Shown: positions 36,487-44,866, counted from the stretch's first letter. The stretch: 64,000 nucleotides of DNA from an uncultured Steroidobacter sp. (GCA_937864115.1 CALMII010000058.1:124001-188000); one strand, 5' to 3'. Numbers and translations are program-made. Notes: generated by a model not told the origin, from the sequence alone.

Positions 36487-36795
36487 ATGAGAAACGGCGC
36501 TTTGCATTCCCCCATGAAAGATCTGCGCAACGACCTGCGCGCCGTGGCGCGCGATACCGAGGCGCTGCTGAAAGCCACTGCCGAGGTTACCGGCGATCGG
36601 GTACAGGAAGCCCGCGCCCGCACGGAGAAATCCCTCGGCCAGATGCTCGACAGCGTGTACGACCGGAAGATGCGTCGCCGCGTACGGCGGCTGGCCCGCA
36701 ACACCGACGACTACGTACGTGATCACTCCTGGGGCATCATCGCCACCGCCGCAGGTGTCGCCCTGCTGGTCGGACTGCTGACACGTCGCGATTGA
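36487..36795 (+). CDS. DUF883 family protein (ElaB/YqjD-like)
   Basis: 102-residue protein with a helical N-terminal part (DLRNDLRAVARDTEALLKAT) and a C-terminal membrane segment (SWGIIATAAGVALLVGLLTRRD). E. coli YqjD and ElaB are stationary-phase, RpoS-controlled inner-membrane proteins that bind ribosomes. The start is set by AAGGAG seven to eight bases upstream of ATG 36487; longer in-frame starts lack a ribosome binding site. Next to the small gene at 36817. Confidence 0.85.
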   Translation: MRNGALHSPMKDLRNDLRAVARDTEALLKATAEVTGDRVQEARARTEKSLGQMLDSVYDRKMRRRVRRLARNTDDYVRDHSWGIIATAAGVALLVGLLTRRD

Positions 36796-36816
36796 TCCTC
36801 AGCGTAAGGAACTGCC

Positions 36817-37074
36817 ATGCCCGAACAGAAACGTACCGAAGACGCCATTGCCGATCCGTCGCGCCAGTTCGAGACACCGATGGACGTGCTGCGCGACACG
36901 CGTCTCGACGTCGATGCGAAGCGCGCCATTCTGGAATCGTGGAAGAAGGACGCGGAGCTGCTTTCCACGGCAACGAATGAAAACATGACGGGCGGCGAGA
37001 ATCCGCTGCCGATCCTGCAGCAGGTGACGATTGCGCTGGAGAAGCTGGAAGAGACGAGCGGACGGATCAACTGA
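36817..37074 (+). CDS. Small conserved hypothetical protein
   Basis: 85-residue protein with pattern FETPMDVLRDTRLDVDAKRA, then ILESWKKDAELLSTATNENM. Similar short proteins (F-x-x-P-x-x-V-L-x-D, K-x-x-I-L-x-x-W-x-x-D-A) are common in proteobacteria next to stress or membrane genes, with no assigned function. No signal peptide or membrane segment. 21 bases after the DUF883 gene, so probably co-transcribed. Confidence 0.8.
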   Translation: MPEQKRTEDAIADPSRQFETPMDVLRDTRLDVDAKRAILESWKKDAELLSTATNENMTGGENPLPILQQVTIALEKLEETSGRIN

Positions 37075-37095
37075 TCTCCTCTCTGCCTTCTTCCC

Positions 37096-37159
37096 CTGTG
37101 GGGCCGGCTTCAGCCGGCCTTCTGCAAGCGGGAAGGCCGGCTGAAGCCGGCCCCACAGG
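37096..37159. repeat. REP-like compound element, copy 8
   Basis: A GTGGGGCCGGCTTCAGCCGG palindrome followed by its inverted copy; the two can form one long hairpin. It lies between convergent genes (21 bases after the 36817 gene, 17 bases after the spermidine-synthase-like gene). Confidence 0.9.
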
Positions 37160-37176
37160 CAGAGGGGAGCGGAACC

Positions 37177-38058
37177 TCAATTCAGATTGAGCAGATTCGC
37201 CGGCGAATACTGGTCGGTGAGTATCCGCGTCTTCGCATTCCAGTCCGGCCGGGTCGAAAACAGCGGCAACAGAAATTCCGCGTGCACATCGAACTTCGCG
37301 AAGTCGTCGCGATGCACTGCACTGTTGCGTTCGATGCTTTCCATGTCCGGCAGCGGCCCGTTCATCGCCAGGATGACGCGATTGTCCCGCTTGAGATTGA
37401 AGAACGTCCCGAACACGGACGCGTACGTCACGGACTCATAGTCGTAGAGCCGGCTCGACGAAAACGTATTCGCCGCCAGCACGCCGCCCGGCGCCAGCAG
37501 GGTTTTCACTTCGCGCAGAAACTCCTGGGTCAGCAGGTGCTCGGGAATGTATTCGTGGTCGAAGGCATCGAGCATGATGAGATCGTATCGCCGGCCTTCG
37601 CGGATCGCCCGTTTCACGAAGACGCGGCCGTCCTGCTCCGCGACGCTGACCCGACTGCCGGGTGCGAAATCGAAATACTGTTTCGCCACCCTGACGACCG
37701 CGGGATCGATCTCGACGGTGTCGATCGCAGTCTGCGGCAGCACCTGCATCAGCGCACGCGGCAGGGTACCGCCGCCCAGCCCGACGATCAGGATCGAGCG
37801 CGGCTGCGGATTCAGGTACAGCGCTCCGAGCATCATGCGCGTGTAGTTCAGTGCGAAGCGGTCGGGATGCCGCGTATCCATGCACGTCTGACGACCCACG
37901 CGACAATTGCGCGTGAAGCACATGCAGCGCACGCTGCCCGTGTCGTAGACCAGCACTTCGCGATAGAGCGAACGCTCGGAATGAACGAGCTTCTGCGCCT
38001 GCACCTGCGACGCCATGCCGGCAAGCAGCAGCACCGCGATCGTGATTCGTCCCCACAT
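37177..38058 (-). CDS. Exported spermidine synthase-like protein
   Basis: 293 residues beginning with a signal peptide (MWGRITIAVLLLAGMASQ, cleavage near VQAQ). A Rossmann methyltransferase/aminopropyltransferase fold follows: LIVGLGGGTLPRALMQVLP, VEIDPAVVRVAKQYFDF and MLDAFDHEYIPEHLLTQEFL. A cysteine cluster C-M-C-F-T-R-N-C and GRQTCMD lies at ~45-60. It resembles the C-terminal half of fused MFS/spermidine synthase proteins. A signal peptide is unusual for a polyamine synthase, so the substrate is uncertain. 11 bases after the membrane protein gene at 38070. Confidence 0.8.
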   Translation of the reverse strand: MWGRITIAVLLLAGMASQVQAQKLVHSERSLYREVLVYDTGSVRCMCFTRNCRVGRQTCMDTRHPDRFALNYTRMMLGALYLNPQPRSILIVGLGGGTLPRALMQVLPQTAIDTVEIDPAVVRVAKQYFDFAPGSRVSVAEQDGRVFVKRAIREGRRYDLIMLDAFDHEYIPEHLLTQEFLREVKTLLAPGGVLAANTFSSSRLYDYESVTYASVFGTFFNLKRDNRVILAMNGPLPDMESIERNSAVHRDDFAKFDVHAEFLLPLFSTRPDWNAKTRILTDQYSPANLLNLN

Positions 38059-38069
38059 CGCCGCCGCCC

Positions 38070-38672
38070 TCACTGCGCCGCCCCGGCCGGCCGGCCCGAG
38101 AACGCTGCCGTCACGCCGATGACACCCGACACCGCCAGCAGACTCAGGAGGATGTGGTTCACCTCCAGCAGCAGCACCAGGTAGAAGGACGTCAGCAACG
38201 TACCGGCGGCGCTGCCGAACGTCGACACGAAGTAGAGCTGCCCGGCATGGCGGCCCGAACTCGCCTGATCGCGCACCAGCAGGCGCACCGCATAAGGCGA
38301 GATCATTCCGGAAAAGAACGTCGGCACGAAGAACAGGATCGTCGCCGCCAGCAGCGAACCGAAGCGCGGATCGGGCATCGCGATCGACACGGCGTCGAGC
38401 ATGCGTTCGCCGAACAGCAGCACCGGCAGCACCGTCGCCGCGGCAACCAGCAGCAGCACGCCGAGCCGCCGGACGCTCGGCTGGCGCATGGAATAGCGTC
38501 CGCCGGCGAGGTAGCCGAGCGACAGCGCCAGCATGAACACCGTGATGATGGCGCCCCACACGTAGATGCTGCTGCCGAACGTCGGCGCCATGAGGCGCCC
38601 GCCCAGCAATTCGACGGCCATCACGAAGAAACCGGACCAGCCGGCGATGAGATACGGGAGGACGACTTGCAC
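38070..38672 (-). CDS. Membrane domain of a spermidine synthase-like system
   Basis: 200-residue protein with about six hydrophobic helices, starting PYLIAGWSGFFVMAVELLGG and YVWGAIITVFMLALSLGYLA, which matches the N-terminal half of fused MFS-spermidine synthases. Its partner gene follows after 11 bases on the same strand. The pair therefore looks like a naturally separated two-gene version. GTG start at 38672 is inferred. Function unknown. Confidence 0.8.
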   Translation of the reverse strand: MQVVLPYLIAGWSGFFVMAVELLGGRLMAPTFGSSIYVWGAIITVFMLALSLGYLAGGRYSMRQPSVRRLGVLLLVAAATVLPVLLFGERMLDAVSIAMPDPRFGSLLAATILFFVPTFFSGMISPYAVRLLVRDQASSGRHAGQLYFVSTFGSAAGTLLTSFYLVLLLEVNHILLSLLAVSGVIGVTAAFSGRPAGAAQ

Positions 38673-38816
38673 GCGGACTTCCAGGGACTACGAAAGGCGT
38701 CGAGCTTATGCACCGCGCTGCGGTGCCGCAACGGCGTCGGCACTTCTGCGGCTTGGTCCCGGCGAGGGTGGGCTGCAGAGCACGTGGCAGAACGGGATCT
38801 GAGAGCAGAAAGAATG

Positions 38817-38898
38817 GCCGCAAAAAAGCGCAAAAGGCGCAAAGCCGGAACGATGAATTCCTTGTTCTGACTTTTGCGCCTTTTGCGCTTTTTGCGGC
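38817..38898. repeat. GCCGCAAAA-type inverted repeat, copy 4
   Basis: Arms GCCGCAAAAAAGCGCAAAAG followed by GCGCAAAG and their complement (CTTTTGCGCCTTTTGCGCTT, TTTGCGGC), stem ~28 bases, loop ~24 bases. The arm is a run of GCGCAAAA-like units. It lies 27 bases after the stop of the gene at 38926. Confidence 0.85.
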
Positions 38899-38925
38899 TG
38901 CTTTCTTCGCGTCCTCCTGCGACCA

Positions 38926-39480
38926 CTATTCCTGTCGCGTCGCCGGCACCCCATCCGCCGCCACGACCGTAATGTCGTCACGAATCGTGCCGCGTGCGCG
39001 CGGCACTTCACCGCGCGTCCAGAACTGACTGGCGAAGTCGCGGCTCTCGCCCGGCTCGACGGCGACTTCGACCCACTGACGGCTTTGCCACAGCACCACG
39101 CAGCCGCTCGGATCGAGCGCGCCTTCATAGCAATCGCGACGCGTGATCTCCGCGGTGAGCGATCTCAGCCGCAGTTCGGAAGATCGATTGGCCACGTGAC
39201 CGCGCAATTCATACGGCGCCCCGTTGCCCGCGATGCGCAGTTCTTCGGTATTGAAATCCGTGAGCGGGAACGAACGGACTGCGGACGTCGGCGCACTGGG
39301 CCGACCTCGTTCGGGCATGGCCTCCGACTCCTTGCCGCGCAGACGCTCGAGCATGCCCCAGCCGAGCATCAGCACCAGAATCACGCTGCCGACGATGCCG
39401 ACCGGCCGGAGCCGGGGCACGGCGAGCGCAATCACGAGAAAAATGGCAGCTAGGAACCAGTACACAGGTGCAATTCGCAA
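38926..39480 (-). CDS. Conserved hypothetical membrane protein
   Basis: 184 residues with two adjacent hydrophobic segments (~residues 5-22 and ~28-44), then a soluble domain with FNTEELRIAGNGAPYELRGH, a beta-rich pattern similar to FxLyD-like domains. Start is a TTG with GAGG upstream. The sequence does not match a family I can name. No operon partner is clear. Confidence 0.6.
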   Translation of the reverse strand: MRIAPVYWFLAAIFLVIALAVPRLRPVGIVGSVILVLMLGWGMLERLRGKESEAMPERGRPSAPTSAVRSFPLTDFNTEELRIAGNGAPYELRGHVANRSSELRLRSLTAEITRRDCYEGALDPSGCVVLWQSRQWVEVAVEPGESRDFASQFWTRGEVPRARGTIRDDITVVAADGVPATRQE

Positions 39481-39720
39481 GACCTCGCCCCGCAGCGATG
39501 GTTGAGACGATTACCGACAGCAAGGGGTGCACACCTTACAACATCCGCGAACACGATCCGGGAAGAAGTCCGCAATCGATCGCGGCCCGCCTGATCCGCA
39601 TCCCGGAAGTGAGCACCCGGGGTCGGCGGGCATGCCGATTCCCGTTGACGTTTTTGGATTGATTCGGCCCGCGCGCCTGGGCCACCATCGCCGCCTCGAT
39701 AACTAGAACAGCGGCTTCCC

Positions 39721-41025
39721 TTGACCCACGCAACGACGGAACCGGCAGCGGCTGCAATCACGTCGCAGCGCCAGCGACTGCGATCGATCTTCGGCGGCTC
39801 GGTCGGCAACCTGGTCGAGTGGTACGACTGGTATACCTATTCCGCGTTCGCCATCTACTTCGCGCATGCCTTTTTTCCCGAAGGCAACCAGACGGCGAAA
39901 CTCCTGAACGTCGCCGCCATCTTCGCCGTCGGCTTCCTGGTGCGTCCGATCGGCGGCTGGATCATGGGACGCTACGCGGATCGCCGCGGTCGCAAGGCGG
40001 CGCTGACGCTCTCGGTCGTGCTCATGTGCGCCGGATCGCTGCTGATCGCCATCACGCCGGGGTACGCCACCATCGGCATCGCGGCACCGACACTGCTGGT
40101 CATCGCACGCGTGCTGCAGGGCTTCAGCGTCGGCGGCGAATACGGAACGAGCGCCACGTACATGAGCGAGATCGCGGCGAAGGAACATCGCGGCTTCTAC
40201 TCGGGCGTGCTGTACGTGACGCTCGTCATGGGCCAGCTGCTGGCGCTCGCCGTGCTGCTGTTGCTGCAGTTCGTCTTCCTCACTGCCGAGCAGCTCGATG
40301 CGTGGGGCTGGCGCATCCCGTTCTTCATCGGCGCGGCGGCGGCGCTCGTCGCGCTGTGGCTGCGCCGCAATCTCGCGGAAACCGAATCGTTCACGAAGTC
40401 GCAGTCGGGCAATCGCGAAGCGGGCGATCTGCGCCTGCTGCTGCGCTACCCGCGCGAGACCCTGACGGTGATCGGACTGACGATGGGCGGCACGCTGTTC
40501 TTCTATGTATTCACCAACTACATGCAGAAATTCCTGGTGAATACCGTGGGCCTGACCAAGGGCGAATCGACGCTCGTCTCGGCCGGCAGCCTGTTCGTGT
40601 TCATGCTGCTGCAACCCGTGATGGGCGCCCTGTCCGATCGCGTCGGCCGCCGTCCGATGCTCGTCACGTTCGGCATTCTCGCGCTGTTCGCGACCCTGCC
40701 GCTGCTGACGGCGCTGGAACGCACCGACGATGCCTGGACCGCGTTCGCGCTGGTGATGACGGGCCTGTTCATCTCCTCGCTCTACAGTTCCATCAGCGCC
40801 GTGGTGAAGGCGGAACTGTTTCCAGTCGAAATCCGCGCCCTCGGCGTCGGCCTGCCCTATGCCATCGCCGTCTCGCTGTTCGGCGGCACCGCCGAATACG
40901 TTGCGCTCTGGTTCAAGTCGATCGGCCATGAATCGCTGTTCTACTGGTATGTGACGGGCTGCGTGTTCATTTCGCTGCTTGTCTACGCCACGATGGGCGA
41001 TACGCAGAAGACGTCGAAGATCTAA
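39721..41025 (+). CDS. MFS transporter of the metabolite:H+ symporter family (KgtP-like)
   Basis: 434 residues with 12 predicted membrane segments. The opening GNLVEWYDWYTYSAFAIYF is the metabolite:H+ symporter (KgtP/ShiA/ProP) signature, and GRYADRRGRKAAL and GALSDRVGRRPML are the repeated MFS loops. The likely substrate is a dicarboxylate or 2-oxoglutarate, but the residues do not decide. The start is a TTG without a clear ribosome binding site. Plus strand in an otherwise minus-biased area. Confidence 0.88.
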   Translation: MTHATTEPAAAAITSQRQRLRSIFGGSVGNLVEWYDWYTYSAFAIYFAHAFFPEGNQTAKLLNVAAIFAVGFLVRPIGGWIMGRYADRRGRKAALTLSVVLMCAGSLLIAITPGYATIGIAAPTLLVIARVLQGFSVGGEYGTSATYMSEIAAKEHRGFYSGVLYVTLVMGQLLALAVLLLLQFVFLTAEQLDAWGWRIPFFIGAAAALVALWLRRNLAETESFTKSQSGNREAGDLRLLLRYPRETLTVIGLTMGGTLFFYVFTNYMQKFLVNTVGLTKGESTLVSAGSLFVFMLLQPVMGALSDRVGRRPMLVTFGILALFATLPLLTALERTDDAWTAFALVMTGLFISSLYSSISAVVKAELFPVEIRALGVGLPYAIAVSLFGGTAEYVALWFKSIGHESLFYWYVTGCVFISLLVYATMGDTQKTSKI

Positions 41026-41035
41026 GACACAGCAA

Positions 41036-41231
41036 TTTCACACGGAGATCACGGAGGCCACGGAGATCAAGAAGGAAGAGTTTCCACGGGGGAAGAAGGG
41101 GGACACGGGGAACACAGGGTCTCGGAACAGAAATTTTCTTTCCCCGTGTTCCCCGCGTTCCCCTTCTTCCCCCGTGGAAATTCTTCTCTCTTGATCTCCG
41201 GCTCCGTGTGCTCCGTGATCTCCGTGTGAAA
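41036..41231. repeat. CACGGAG-type long inverted repeat, copy 1
   Basis: About 196 bases reading TTCACACGGAGATCACGGAG onward and returning as its imperfect complement, ending CTCCGTGATCTCCGTGTGAA. Each arm holds a 9-base-period CACGGAG block followed by TTTCCACGGGGGAAGAAGGG. The loop is GGTCTCGGAACAGAAATTTT-like. It starts 10 bases after the MFS gene stop. Confidence 0.92.
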
Positions 41232-41260
41232 CATTCTTCCCGACAATCGAGAGTCCCAAC

Positions 41261-42475
41261 ATGCAGATTCGCCCCGAAGCCGCCGGATTCATCCCCTCCC
41301 GTCTGCAGCACATCGACCGGCTCGTACAGACTCGCTATCTGGACAGCGGACGGTTGCCGGGAGCGCTGACGCTGATCCAGCGGCGCGGCGAAATCGCGCA
41401 CCTGAGCACGCTCGGGTTTCGCGACGTGGAGCGCCGCGAGAAAGTGCAGGAAGACACGATCTTCCGCATCTATTCGATGACCAAGCCGATCACGAGCGTC
41501 GCCTTCATGATGCTGGTCGAAGACGGCCTGGTCGCACTCGAAGACCCGGTGCACCGCTACATTCCGCAATGGCGCGATCTCGGCGTCTATGAAGGCGGCT
41601 TCATCGGTACGTTCAGGACCCGACGCCCGCAGCGGCCGATGCTGATCGTCGATCTGCTCCGCCACACGTCCGGTCTTACCTACGGCTTCCAGCAGCGAAC
41701 CAACGTCGATGCCGCGTACCGGCGTCTCAGGCTCGATGACTTCGCCGGCACGACGCTCGACGGCATGATCGATACGCTCGCCGGCCTGCCGCTGGAATTC
41801 TCGCCGGGCACGACCTGGAACTATTCCGTGGCTACCGACGTGCTGGGTTACCTGGTCGGCAAGCTGTCCGGGCAGCCGTTCGAGCAGTTCCTGCGCACGC
41901 GCATCCTCGATCCCCTCGGCATGCACGACACGGATTTTCACGTGCCCGCCGCGAAGCTGTCGCGGCTCTCCACCTGCTACGCAGTCACGCCGGAAGGCGG
42001 CATGCATCTGCAGGACGATGCCCGGGCCAGTCGCTACGCGAAGCCGCCGCAGCTCGTCTCGGGCGGTGGCGGACTGGTCTCGACCGCCGGCGACTACCTG
42101 CGGTTCTGCCGGATGCTGCTCGCCGGCGGCACGCTCGACGGCGTACGCATCCTGAGTCCGAAGACCATCGAACTGATGACCAGCAATCACCTGCCCGACG
42201 GCAAGGAGCTGCCGGACCTTTCCGTATCGCTGTTCAGCGAAGCCGCCTACGCAGGTGTCGGCTTCGGACTCGGTTTCTCGGTGACGCTGGATCCCGCACG
42301 GACGCTGCTGCCGGGCACGGCCGGCGATTACTCCTGGGGCGGCCTGGCGAGCACGTACTTCTGGATCGATCCGCGCGAAGAGATGATCGTCATTTTCATG
42401 ACGCAACTGATGCCTTCCACGACCTATCCGCTGCGTCGCGAACTGCGCACCGCCATCTACTCCGCCTTCGCATGA
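41261..42475 (+). CDS. Serine hydrolase (beta-lactamase class C/EstB family)
   Basis: 404 residues. The SxxK nucleophile motif is YSMTK (S72-K75) and the YxN-like second motif is WNYSV (Y188); the third reads GDYSWGGL in place of KTG-type. No signal peptide, so probably a cytoplasmic esterase (EstB type) rather than a beta-lactamase. The RLPGALTLIQRRGEIAH region is typical. Start ATG 41261, 29 bases after a long inverted repeat. Confidence 0.88.
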   Translation: MQIRPEAAGFIPSRLQHIDRLVQTRYLDSGRLPGALTLIQRRGEIAHLSTLGFRDVERREKVQEDTIFRIYSMTKPITSVAFMMLVEDGLVALEDPVHRYIPQWRDLGVYEGGFIGTFRTRRPQRPMLIVDLLRHTSGLTYGFQQRTNVDAAYRRLRLDDFAGTTLDGMIDTLAGLPLEFSPGTTWNYSVATDVLGYLVGKLSGQPFEQFLRTRILDPLGMHDTDFHVPAAKLSRLSTCYAVTPEGGMHLQDDARASRYAKPPQLVSGGGGLVSTAGDYLRFCRMLLAGGTLDGVRILSPKTIELMTSNHLPDGKELPDLSVSLFSEAAYAGVGFGLGFSVTLDPARTLLPGTAGDYSWGGLASTYFWIDPREEMIVIFMTQLMPSTTYPLRRELRTAIYSAFA

Positions 42476-42496
42476 CCTGTCATGGAGAACACTGAC

Positions 42497-43462
42497 ATGA
42501 ATGAGAGCCGCAAAAAACCGCATGAAAAAACCGCCAGTGATTCCTTTTCGTCCCGTGGGATTCCCTTGCGGTCACGGTCTCTTGCGGCCTGCCTTTGCGC
42601 TTTCCTGCTGTCCGCTGCGGCCCATGCGCAGGAACAACCCCAGGCGCACTTCCATCATGTGCATCTGAATTCCACCGATCCGGCGGCCGCGATCGATTTC
42701 TATGCGACGAAGTTCAAGGCACGCAAGGAGAAGTTCGCGGGCCTCATGGACGCCGTGTGGACCGGCGACGCCTGGCTGCTGTTCACGAAGGTCGGCGCGC
42801 CGCCGCCGTCGGAGCTGATCTCCGGCCTCTGGCACATCGGCTGGGGCGCCGAAGACATGCCATCGACGTACGAGAAGCAGGTCGACAGCGGTACGAAGTT
42901 CGCTACGCCGATCACCGACATCAGCGAGATGGTGGGCGGCAGTCGTCCTTTCTTCTATGCCTACGTCGACGGTCCCGATCACGCACTGATCGAGCTGAAC
43001 ACGGCGCGCCACCACGATTTCGGTCACGTGCACCTGTTCAGCGCCGATCCGCCGGCCGCGGGCGAGTGGTATGCGAAGCACTTCGGCTTGCGCGCAGTAG
43101 CCCAGAAGGACAAGCGCGAGTTTCGCGGCAATCAGATCGGACCGGCGGCGTTCGTCACGGCCGATCACGTGAGCATGATCATCTATCCCGTCGAACACGT
43201 CCGGAAGAACGCGCCCGATCAATGGCAGGGCCGTACGGAGTTCGCGCCGACCCGCGGCCGCGTCATCGACCACCTCGGCTTCTCCGTCACCGATCTCGAC
43301 GCCACGCTCGATCGGCTGCGCAAGGCCGGTGTCACGGTCACCGCCGAACCGAAGGAAATCGCCGGCGGACGCCTGCGGTATGCCTTCATCGAAGGCCCCG
43401 ACCGCGTCGGCATCGAACTGCTGGAAGACCACAGCCCGCCGCCGGCACCGGTCGCGGAGTAG
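42497..43462 (+). CDS. Exported VOC (glyoxalase-like) superfamily protein
   Basis: Two VOC-type domains: ~50-165 (FHHVHLNSTDPAAAIDFYAT, then HALIELNTARHHDF) and ~180-320 (FGHVHLFSADPPAAGEWYAK). Histidine and glutamate pairs suggest metal binding. A signal peptide (RSRSLAACLCAFLLSAAAHA) directs export. The ATG 42497 has GGAGAA upstream; an alternative TTG at 42566 would give a textbook signal peptide, MRSRSLAACLCAF. The repeat at 42504-42589 forms the 5' part of the gene. No known substrate. Confidence 0.8.
   Translation: MNESRKKPHEKTASDSFSSRGIPLRSRSLAACLCAFLLSAAAHAQEQPQAHFHHVHLNSTDPAAAIDFYATKFKARKEKFAGLMDAVWTGDAWLLFTKVGAPPPSELISGLWHIGWGAEDMPSTYEKQVDSGTKFATPITDISEMVGGSRPFFYAYVDGPDHALIELNTARHHDFGHVHLFSADPPAAGEWYAKHFGLRAVAQKDKREFRGNQIGPAAFVTADHVSMIIYPVEHVRKNAPDQWQGRTEFAPTRGRVIDHLGFSVTDLDATLDRLRKAGVTVTAEPKEIAGGRLRYAFIEGPDRVGIELLEDHSPPPAPVAE
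42504..42589. repeat. GCCGCAAAA-type inverted repeat, copy 5 (in the VOC gene 5' end)
   Basis: Left arm GAGCCGCAAAAAACCGCATG, right arm GGTCTCTTGCGGC. On the minus strand its right half reads TGACCGCAAGGGAATCCCAC followed by GGGA. About 44 of 51 bases match copy 2 (28974-29024) in the right half. Unlike the other copies, it overlaps coding sequence. Confidence 0.82.
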
Positions 43463-43473
43463 ATCGGAGATCG

Positions 43474-43669
43474 ATTTCACACGGAGAGCACGGAGGCCAC
43501 GGAGCCGGAGATCAAGAGAGAAGAATTTCCACGGGGGAAGAAAGGGAACACGGGGAACACTGGGTTCGGAGCAGAAATCTTTTCTGGTCCCCGTGGTCCC
43601 CGTGTCCCCTGTGGAAACTTTCTTCTCTTCGCCTTGAACTCTGTGTTCTCCGTGATCTCTGTGTGAAAC
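43474..43669. repeat. CACGGAG-type long inverted repeat, copy 2
   Basis: About 196 bases, TTTCACACGGAGAGCACGGA at the left and GTTCTCCGTGATCTCTGTGT at the right, with TTTCCACGGGGGAAGAAAGG and its complement inside. Starts 11 bases after the VOC gene stop and ends 9 bases before yciH, so it covers the normal ribosome-binding area. Confidence 0.9.
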
Positions 43670-43678
43670 TCTTGCTCC

Positions 43679-44062
43679 ATGAACGCCCCTCGCAAAGATT
43701 CGCGGATCGCCGATGGCGGCGGCATCGTCTATTCCACCGGTGTGGGCGAGCGTTGTCCCAATTGCCTGCGTGCAGCCGCCGAATGCGTCTGCAAGAAAGG
43801 CACGCCAGGCAAGACGAGCAGCGACGGCGTCGTGCGCGTCAGCCGCGAGACGCAGGGTCGCAAGGGCAAGGGCGTCACGGTCGTCAGCGGGCTGGGTCTG
43901 CCGGCCGACGATCTCGCCGCGCTCGCGACCGAACTCAAGAAGAAGTGCGGCTCCGGCGGCGGTGTCGAGAACGGCCGCATCGAAATCCAGGGCGATCATC
44001 GCGACCGGCTGGTCGAAGAACTGACCCGGCGCGGATGGAAGGCCAAACGCGCCGGCGGCTGA
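43679..44062 (+). CDS. yciH: Translation initiation factor Sui1-like protein YciH
   Basis: 127-residue SUI1-domain protein, the bacterial eIF1 relative. The zinc-ribbon-like RCPNCLRAAAECVC (residues ~27-40) precedes the SUI1 core VRVSRETQGRKGKGVTVVSG and ends RRGWKAKRAGG. E. coli YciH affects start-codon fidelity. No good Shine-Dalgarno sequence is visible before the ATG, because a repeat ends 9 bases upstream. Confidence 0.93.
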   Translation: MNAPRKDSRIADGGGIVYSTGVGERCPNCLRAAAECVCKKGTPGKTSSDGVVRVSRETQGRKGKGVTVVSGLGLPADDLAALATELKKKCGSGGGVENGRIEIQGDHRDRLVEELTRRGWKAKRAGG

Positions 44063-44173
44063 TCCGGATCCGTCGCGCCGGCAGAATGACATTTATTCCG
44101 TTTACCCGGATTCCCAAAGCGGGAACGATTGCGGAATATGCAGCGCTTTCCCGTTATCCATGAGGATGCATGC

Positions 44174-44755
44174 ATGAAGAAGCAGACCCTGAGCCTGATC
44201 GTCGCGACATTGCTGGGCACCGGCGCGGCCTTCGCCGCACCCGTGACCTACGACATCGATCCCACCCACACCTATCCGAGCTTCGAGGCGGATCACATGG
44301 GCGGGCTGTCGGTCTGGCGCGGCAAGCTGAATTCCTCGTCCGGCACGGTGACCTACGACAAGGAAGGCAAGACGGGTACGGTCGACATCAGGATCGACGT
44401 GACCTCGATCGACTTCGGCAACGACAAGCTCAATGAGCATGCGAAGGGCCCGGATATCTTCGACGTCGCCAAGTTCCCGACCGCGACCTACAAGGGCAAG
44501 CTCGCCGGCTTCAAGAACGGCGCGCCCACCGAAGTCGACGGCACCCTGGAACTGCACGGCGTAACCAAGCCGGTGAAGCTGAAGATCGACAGCTTCCTGT
44601 GCAAACCGAATCCGATGAACAAGAAGGAAACCTGCGGCGCGGACGCCAGCGCGACCCTCAATCGCGAAGACTTCGGCGTGAGCTACGGCAAGGCTTTCGG
44701 GTTCAAGCAGGAAGTGAAGCTGCAGATCCAGGTCGAAGCAGTAAAAGCGGATTGA
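44174..44755 (+). CDS. YceI family periplasmic protein
   Basis: 193 residues with a signal peptide (KKQTLSLIVATLLGTGAAFA) and a lipocalin-like YceI domain (TYDIDPTHTYPSFEADHMGG, then FGVSYGKAFGF). YceI-family proteins bind polyisoprenoids in a beta-barrel. Start MKKQTLS at 44174 preceded by GAGGATG. It is alone, with a REP element 13 bases downstream. Confidence 0.93.
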   Translation: MKKQTLSLIVATLLGTGAAFAAPVTYDIDPTHTYPSFEADHMGGLSVWRGKLNSSSGTVTYDKEGKTGTVDIRIDVTSIDFGNDKLNEHAKGPDIFDVAKFPTATYKGKLAGFKNGAPTEVDGTLELHGVTKPVKLKIDSFLCKPNPMNKKETCGADASATLNREDFGVSYGKAFGFKQEVKLQIQVEAVKAD

Positions 44756-44768
44756 GTCCGACCTCTTC

Positions 44769-44796
44769 CTGTGGGGCCGGCTTCAGCCGGCCTCTG
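44769..44796. repeat. REP-like element, copy 9 (single palindrome)
   Basis: One CTGTGGGGCCGGCTTCAGCC palindrome, ending GGCC, 13 bases downstream of the YceI gene stop. The only uncombined copy in the window. Confidence 0.85.
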
Positions 44797-44810
44797 CCGG
44801 AAACAGAAAC

Positions 44811-44866
44811 GCCGCAAAGGCCGCACCAGGAAAGATCTTCTATTCTCCTGTGCGGTCTTTTGCGGC
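44811..44866. repeat. GCCGCAAAA-type inverted repeat, copy 6 (overlaps the end of the AsmA gene)
   Basis: Arms GCCGCAAAGGCCGCACCAGG and CCTGTGCGGTCTTTTGCGGC around a ~16-base AT-rich loop. The right arm supplies the last ~9 codons and stop of the AsmA gene (44840). Confidence 0.85.

Noticed and set aside
41036..41231. CACGGAG repeats as a CRISPR array
   Set aside because: Units are 7-9 bases without spacers and are arranged as an inverted repeat; no cas genes are near.
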